From assembly GCA_025453715.1 (NCBI GenBank), contig JALOPT010000044.1, forward strand, positions 1-10,697: 10,697 nt of DNA, given 5' to 3'. This DNA comes from Methanoregulaceae archaeon. GTDB lineage: Archaea; Halobacteriota; Methanomicrobia; Methanomicrobiales; Methanospirillaceae. Made by a program: the position numbers and the translations under genes. Positions 7,444-10,697 of the stretch are shown here, in pieces. How positions within the stretch are numbered: position 1 is the stretch's first letter; every line of letters begins with the position of its first letter. The notes beneath the pieces were generated by a model, which saw only the letters and a list, made by a program, of their open reading frames with translations, did not search any database and was not told the origin of the DNA.

Positions 7444-8095
7444 CCCTGGACTGGTAATCACGAAGAGCCCGAAGAAGGTCAACTTTTCTGATATATTTCC
7501 AGTTTGTATCAGAGAAAAAGAGCTCAGAATAAACTGACTGCCATATCAGAAAATCTGTAAGGTGGTCTCCACCGGTTTTAATCACAAAATCAGGTGTATA
7601 CTTGAACGTCAGGCATGATTCCAGTAAATTTTCGTCCACCATCTCCGGCCTGACCCGGGATCGTGCCATTGATTTGATACATTCTGTAATTTCTTCCCTG
7701 CCACTCTTTCCTATAGCAACAGTGACTGATAGTCCTGATCCCAGTTCTTCTCTCCGGTCCCTGTAATGAATGAAGAGGTGGGCAATCTCACCGATTTCTC
7801 TTATTACCGGTAAATACGTTTCAATCGACGAATTTTCCGGTATACTGATATGAAATGTCAGGCCCCTGATGGTATGGCCATTTCCGGCAGGGCTTTTATT
7901 TCCCTCCCCGATCCCCCTGTTCGTATTACCTGTTCTAGTGGTAACTCCTTTGGAAATATCGATACACCATCTGGTACATGCAAGTATCTTTTCAGGGGCG
8001 TCATGCATGTCCTGCTCGGTAATCATTACACAGATGTGAGCTGGCAGAATTGAGAGCTGACGTTCAATAAGTCGTTCATATATCCAGTAAATCAA
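7424..8095 (-). CDS. Non-catalytic cis-prenyltransferase homologue, NgBR/Nus1-like partner subunit (predicted)
   Basis: 223 aa. The ends clearly belong to the UppS family. The N-terminus has YERLIERQ and PAHICVMITE, matching YEAHLMRQ and PRHIAIIQDG of the opposing uppS without gaps. The C-terminus has DFVIKTGGD (169-177), FLIWQSVYSELFF (182-194) and RKVDLLRA (203-210). Catalytic Asp is replaced by Thr26. About 16 residues covering the DGNxR-to-GHxxG pyrophosphate loop are missing, and no SxxEN motif is present; a Gly/Asn-rich segment (50-73) stands in that area. It ends in RFG (220-222), an RxG motif. From memory, human NgBR has a similar TE after the first strand, lacks the catalytic loop and ends in RLG. 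The start is TTG 8095 with AGGAGGG (8103-8109) seven bases upstream. I predict a scaffold/activator subunit for the catalytic UppS. The alternative, a decaying paralogue, is less likely because the frame is intact and the conserved ends survive. Confidence 0.8.
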   Translation of the reverse strand: MIYWIYERLIERQLSILPAHICVMITEQDMHDAPEKILACTRWCIDISKGVTTRTGNTNRGIGEGNKSPAGNGHTIRGLTFHISIPENSSIETYLPVIREIGEIAHLFIHYRDRREELGSGLSVTVAIGKSGREEITECIKSMARSRVRPEMVDENLLESCLTFKYTPDFVIKTGGDHLTDFLIWQSVYSELFFSDTNWKYIRKVDLLRALRDYQSRVRRFGR

Positions 8096-8102
8096 GTTGA
8101 CG

Positions 8103-8109
8103 CCCTCCT
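8103..8109 (-). promoter_or_regulatory. Strong ribosome binding site for the TTG start of the NgBR-like gene
   Basis: On the minus strand, AGGAGGG ends seven bases before TTG 8095. It supports the unusual start codon and shows that the frame is actively maintained. Confidence 0.7.
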
Positions 8110-8140
8110 GTTTACGCTGGTTTTTATCCGGGTAATATTG

Positions 8141-8150
8141 AAATATATTC
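8141..8150 (-). promoter_or_regulatory. Candidate TATA box for the NgBR-like gene
   Basis: GAATATATTT on the minus strand lies about 46 bases before the start codon. Transcription starting some 25 bases downstream would leave a short leader that contains the ribosome binding site. Another AT-rich string, GATATAAAAA at 8201-8210, is a second choice with a longer leader. Confidence 0.4.
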
Positions 8151-8233
8151 CTGTCCGGTTCCAGGACCCATTATTCAATATTCTCTCAACTCTTAATTGA
8201 TTTTTATATCCGGTCTGATATTAAATGACCTTT

Positions 8234-9925
8234 TTATGAAGCCCAGTTAAGAATTTCCTTCAAGGTAAGGCTGTTAAGAATATCCTTCGCACTGCACCAG
8301 CCCCGTTGTGCAATGGATATACCATACCGCATATTAGCTAACTCCTCCTCCCGGTGAGAGTCAGTTCCAATAGAAATACTGACTCCTTTCTCTTTTGAAT
8401 TCATAATATCCGTGTCATCGAGGTCAAGCCTCAATGGCGAGGCATTGCATTCGAGCGCTGTCCCTGTGTCCCTTGCACGTTCGATAACACGCGCCATATC
8501 TATTTCGAATGCAGACCGTTTGCCAATCAGACGGCCTGTGGGGTGGCCGATTATGTCAACGTTTTCATTCTCAACCGCTGAAATTACCCGGCGGGTCATT
8601 GTGTCACGGTCTTCTTTAAGCCCGGAATGAACAGAGGCAATGACAAGGTCGAGGTCTGAAAGCACATGATTCTCTAGTCCAAGTGAGCCATTTGACAGTA
8701 TATCAACTTCGATACCTTGCAATAATGTACAACTTCCTCCTGCCCTGTTCACTCGTTCAATCGCGATAGTTTGTTGCTTTAATTTTTTATCATCAAGGCC
8801 ATGGGTGATCCCGAGAGATGCAGAATGATCGGAACAGAGGATGTACTCGTATCCCAAAATCTCACCTTTACAGGCCAGTTGTTCAAGGGAAAGAGATCCG
8901 TCACTCCATTCAGAATGAACGTGGAGGTCCCCCCTGATATCGCAGGGCCCGATGAGCAGTGGCAATCGGAAATTCTTTGCGAGTTCCATTTCCCCGCGGT
9001 TTTCACGCAGTTCGGGGACTATATACTGCAGACCAAGAAATGCAAACATGTCGTTCTCGGTCGAAAATTCATGGAGCTTTCCATCAGTTCTGTCTTCGAC
9101 GCCATATTCGTTTACCTTCCGGCCCATTTCAATAGCAGTCTCCCGGAGTCTGATGTTGAATTCTTTTGATCCTGTCAGGTATATCAGCATAGAGCCGTAT
9201 TGTCGTTCGTGAGAAAACCTGATATCAACCCGCTGCCCCATGACACGTACCGATGTCCTCCTGTCACCTTCATCGATCACCTCATCGACATTATTCCGGA
9301 GTTTCGGATTGATCACTGATGGTGATTCTGTTGTAACAATGTCGATATCTCCAATTGTGCTTTTGCCACGGCGATAACTCCCGGCGACGGTCCATGTTGC
9401 TGGCGTCAGTGACCCTTCAAGCTTTTTAACGACCAATTCCGCTTCCATCCTGTTCATTCGCCCCCCTGCGGCGCGGTACAGGGCAATTGACTTCAGGAAG
9501 CCTTTTTCTTTTTTCTCGCCAAATCCTTTCAGGGAACGTATACGACGGCCTGTGGCGGCTTTTTCAAGGTCTCCGATACTCTGGATATTCATTTTTTTCC
9601 AGAGAACGGCTATGGTTTTTGGTCCGACCCCCTCAAGATTAAGCAGTTCCACGAGGGATGGAGGGATCTTTGCCCGGAGTTCTTCAAGTTCTTTGCAGGT
9701 TCCGGTTTCGACGATCTCACGCACTGATTTTGCAATGGCCTGCCCGATCCCCGGTACTAATATGAGTTCATCATCACTCATTACTGCAACATTGCTGTTG
9801 GCACGTCCAACGATATCGGCAGCCCTGTTGAATGCACGGATTTTAAAAATATTGTCACCCGTGATTTCCAGGAGCTCGCTGATCAATAAAAGCTTTGATG
9901 CAATCTCCCTGTTTGAGATCTCCAT
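8234..9925 (-). CDS. polX: PolX: family X DNA polymerase with PHP phosphoesterase/exonuclease domain
   Basis: 563 aa, about the usual length for microbial PolX, which fills short gaps in DNA during base excision repair and removes 3' nucleotides with its PHP domain. Helix-hairpin-helix segments are seen at 57-62 (VPGIGQ) and 98-102 (EGVGP), with a related GFGEKK at 134-139. The nucleotidyltransferase core has GSYRRGK at 182-188 and metal-binding Asp193, Asp195 and Asp234. YLTGSKEFNIRL (249-260) is the expected helix. The PHP domain is complete: His335 and His337 in DLHVHSEWSDG, Asp366/His367, Glu406, His433, His461 in GHPTGR, and Asp522/His524 in GTDSH. Both activities should be present. ATG 9925 has GGAAGG nearby upstream. 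It lies 138 bases from the NgBR-like gene on the same strand, so probably a separate transcript. Confidence 0.94.
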   Translation of the reverse strand: MEISNREIASKLLLISELLEITGDNIFKIRAFNRAADIVGRANSNVAVMSDDELILVPGIGQAIAKSVREIVETGTCKELEELRAKIPPSLVELLNLEGVGPKTIAVLWKKMNIQSIGDLEKAATGRRIRSLKGFGEKKEKGFLKSIALYRAAGGRMNRMEAELVVKKLEGSLTPATWTVAGSYRRGKSTIGDIDIVTTESPSVINPKLRNNVDEVIDEGDRRTSVRVMGQRVDIRFSHERQYGSMLIYLTGSKEFNIRLRETAIEMGRKVNEYGVEDRTDGKLHEFSTENDMFAFLGLQYIVPELRENRGEMELAKNFRLPLLIGPCDIRGDLHVHSEWSDGSLSLEQLACKGEILGYEYILCSDHSASLGITHGLDDKKLKQQTIAIERVNRAGGSCTLLQGIEVDILSNGSLGLENHVLSDLDLVIASVHSGLKEDRDTMTRRVISAVENENVDIIGHPTGRLIGKRSAFEIDMARVIERARDTGTALECNASPLRLDLDDTDIMNSKEKGVSISIGTDSHREEELANMRYGISIAQRGWCSAKDILNSLTLKEILNWAS

Positions 9926-10111
9926 TGCATTATCCTTCCCGAAAAGTCTCTCGCTTAAGTACTCAAATGATAAACCGGTAAATTTGTTTCTTTTTATTGG
10001 TCAGAAAAGTACATCGCAAAATTCAGTATACCCGAAATTGAGGAAAGCGGGAAGGGCTGACCGTTCCGGTGGCTGCCTGGTCCCACACGATATGCTATGT
10101 TGTATCACCAC

Positions 10112-10438
10112 TTATTGTTCCGGGGCGTTTTCTTCGAATATCTTCGCCGGCTTTGGCATAATACCTGGCCGCTTATCAGTCATCCATGAAGTATACGATA
10201 GCACGTGGACGTGATATTCGAGATACCCGCGGATGAAATCTGACAGTCCTTCACTACGGCGGCCGAGTACCAGGATCACAAACCACTGGATAATCATTAA
10301 AATTCCTGCTATAAACCCGTATACCATCAATACGATCGCAATAGCAATGCTGTAAAATATTCGGACAAGGAGTTCCCATCTCCGGGCGGTATGCTCGTAG
10401 GTAAAGAGCTGGGACATCGGTTTTTCAGTATCTGACAT
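10112..10438 (-). CDS. Small DUF4389-type membrane protein
   Basis: 108 aa. A soluble N-terminus (about 1-20) is followed by a long hydrophobic region at roughly 24-58, enough for one or two membrane segments. Then comes the conserved-looking LGRRSEGLSDFIRGYLEYHVHVLSY stretch in parts (LGRRSEGLSDF, 58-68, and YLEYHVHVLSY, 72-82) and a polar Pro-rich tail. This pattern fits the DUF4389 family, which has no assigned function. AAGGTGA lies six bases before ATG 10438. The gene is separated from polX by 186 bases without a gene, so the two need not be one operon. The family assignment is from memory of the sequence pattern; no role is proposed. Confidence 0.82.
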   Translation of the reverse strand: MSDTEKPMSQLFTYEHTARRWELLVRIFYSIAIAIVLMVYGFIAGILMIIQWFVILVLGRRSEGLSDFIRGYLEYHVHVLSYTSWMTDKRPGIMPKPAKIFEENAPEQ

Positions 10439-10580
10439 ATCTATTCACCTTATTCTGGTCGGACAGGACAATTGCTATGTTTCAGCCGGACATAACTACC
10501 TCTCAACCTTTTTCCTGAATAATGTTCTTGACCTGTGATGCCCCAGTGAGAGAATTTCTGAATTTCCCGTGATGCACATG

Positions 10581-10588
10581 TTTTTAAG
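10581..10588 (+). promoter_or_regulatory. Candidate TATA box for tRNA-Arg
   Basis: TTTTTAAG lies about 50 bases before the mature 5' end of the tRNA, a plausible distance for an archaeal tRNA promoter with a short leader. It matches the TATA consensus only partly. Confidence 0.3.
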
Positions 10589-10610
10589 CCATGAAAACGA
10601 AGTTATTGAG

Positions 10611-10626
10611 TCAGATCCTAATCTGA
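10611..10626 (+). repeat. Perfect 6-bp hairpin just upstream of tRNA-Arg
   Basis: TCAGAT and ATCTGA are exact inverted repeats around a CCTA loop, ending ten bases before the tRNA. If the candidate TATA box is used, the hairpin would form at the 5' end of the pre-tRNA leader. Confidence 0.5.
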
Positions 10627-10636
10627 TAACGCCCGT

Positions 10637-10697
10637 GTCCCGGTAGGGTAGTGGACATCCTAGAAGCCTGCGGAGCTTTTGACCCGGGTTCAAATCC
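10637..10697 (+). tRNA. tRNA-Arg, anticodon GCG (5' part, cut by window end)
   Basis: The cloverleaf can be followed from base 1 to base 62. The acceptor strand is GTCCCGG (10637-10643), T8 is at 10644, and the D arm GGGT/TCCT encloses an AGTGGACA loop. The anticodon stem GAAGC/GCTTT encloses loop CTGCGGA with anticodon GCG at 10670-10672. A short TGAC variable region precedes T stem CCGGG and T loop TTCAAAT. The 3' half of the T stem and the acceptor lie beyond the window. GCG reads Arg CGC/CGU codons and is the usual archaeal form, where bacteria use ACG. The 3' acceptor strand should read CCGGGAC if the call is right. Confidence 0.9.

Noticed and set aside
7424..8095. NgBR-like gene as a decaying pseudogene
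   Set aside because: The frame is intact over 223 codons, a strong ribosome binding site is present, and the ends conserved for folding and the RxG tail are kept while only catalytic parts are lost.
9552..10214. 220-codon plus-strand frame opposite polX and the DUF4389 gene
   Set aside because: Antisense to two recognised genes, with low-complexity Ser/Leu-rich composition and no family motif.
10496..10693. Minus-strand frame of 65 codons at the right edge
   Set aside because: It runs antisense through the tRNA-Arg gene and has no recognisable features.
1..10697. CRISPR array, insertion sequence or phage-like module
   Set aside because: No spaced direct repeats, transposase or integrase motifs, or terminal inverted repeats were seen on either strand.

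Overview
The window reads as the chromosome of a methanogenic euryarchaeon. A Methanomicrobiales member such as a Methanoregula relative is my best guess, but this is inference. The evidence is a glutamate synthase split into separate domain proteins and linked to a coenzyme F420-type FrhB subunit, archaeal-style undecaprenyl/dolichyl synthase homologues, a PolX with PHP domain, a tRNA-Arg with anticodon GCG, and good GGAGG/GGTGA ribosome binding sites. No insertion sequence, phage gene or CRISPR array is visible.

Left part (1-3351, + strand): the 3' end of an upstream gene, then the FMN/ferredoxin subunit of glutamate synthase, its GXGXG subunit, and an FrhB-like flavin/iron-sulfur subunit. 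All four are packed with overlaps or a 5-base gap, so they form one operon. The likely design is a glutamate synthase in dissociated parts that takes electrons from reduced F420 (or ferredoxin) through the FrhB-like protein. Next (3554-5341, +) is a single secreted papain-family cysteine protease with a lectin-like C-terminal region, on its own promoter. A gene-poor stretch of 312 bases follows.

Middle part (about 5654-8095): a radical SAM protein of unknown function overlaps a catalytic cis-prenyltransferase (UppS type) by four bases (TTGA). Running towards it on the other strand, and overlapping its 3' end by 20 bases, is a second cis-prenyltransferase homologue that has lost the catalytic Asp and the pyrophosphate-binding loop but keeps a C-terminal RxG motif. 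The catalytic copy lacks that RxG motif. This complementary loss looks like the eukaryotic DHDDS/NgBR (Nus1) arrangement, and I infer a two-subunit synthase for the glycosyl carrier lipid. It is the most interesting part of the window.

Right part (8234-10697): on the minus strand, a complete PolX (helix-hairpin-helix, nucleotidyltransferase and PHP domains) and a small DUF4389-type membrane protein. On the plus strand at the very edge is the 5' part of tRNA-Arg(GCG), cut off by the window end.
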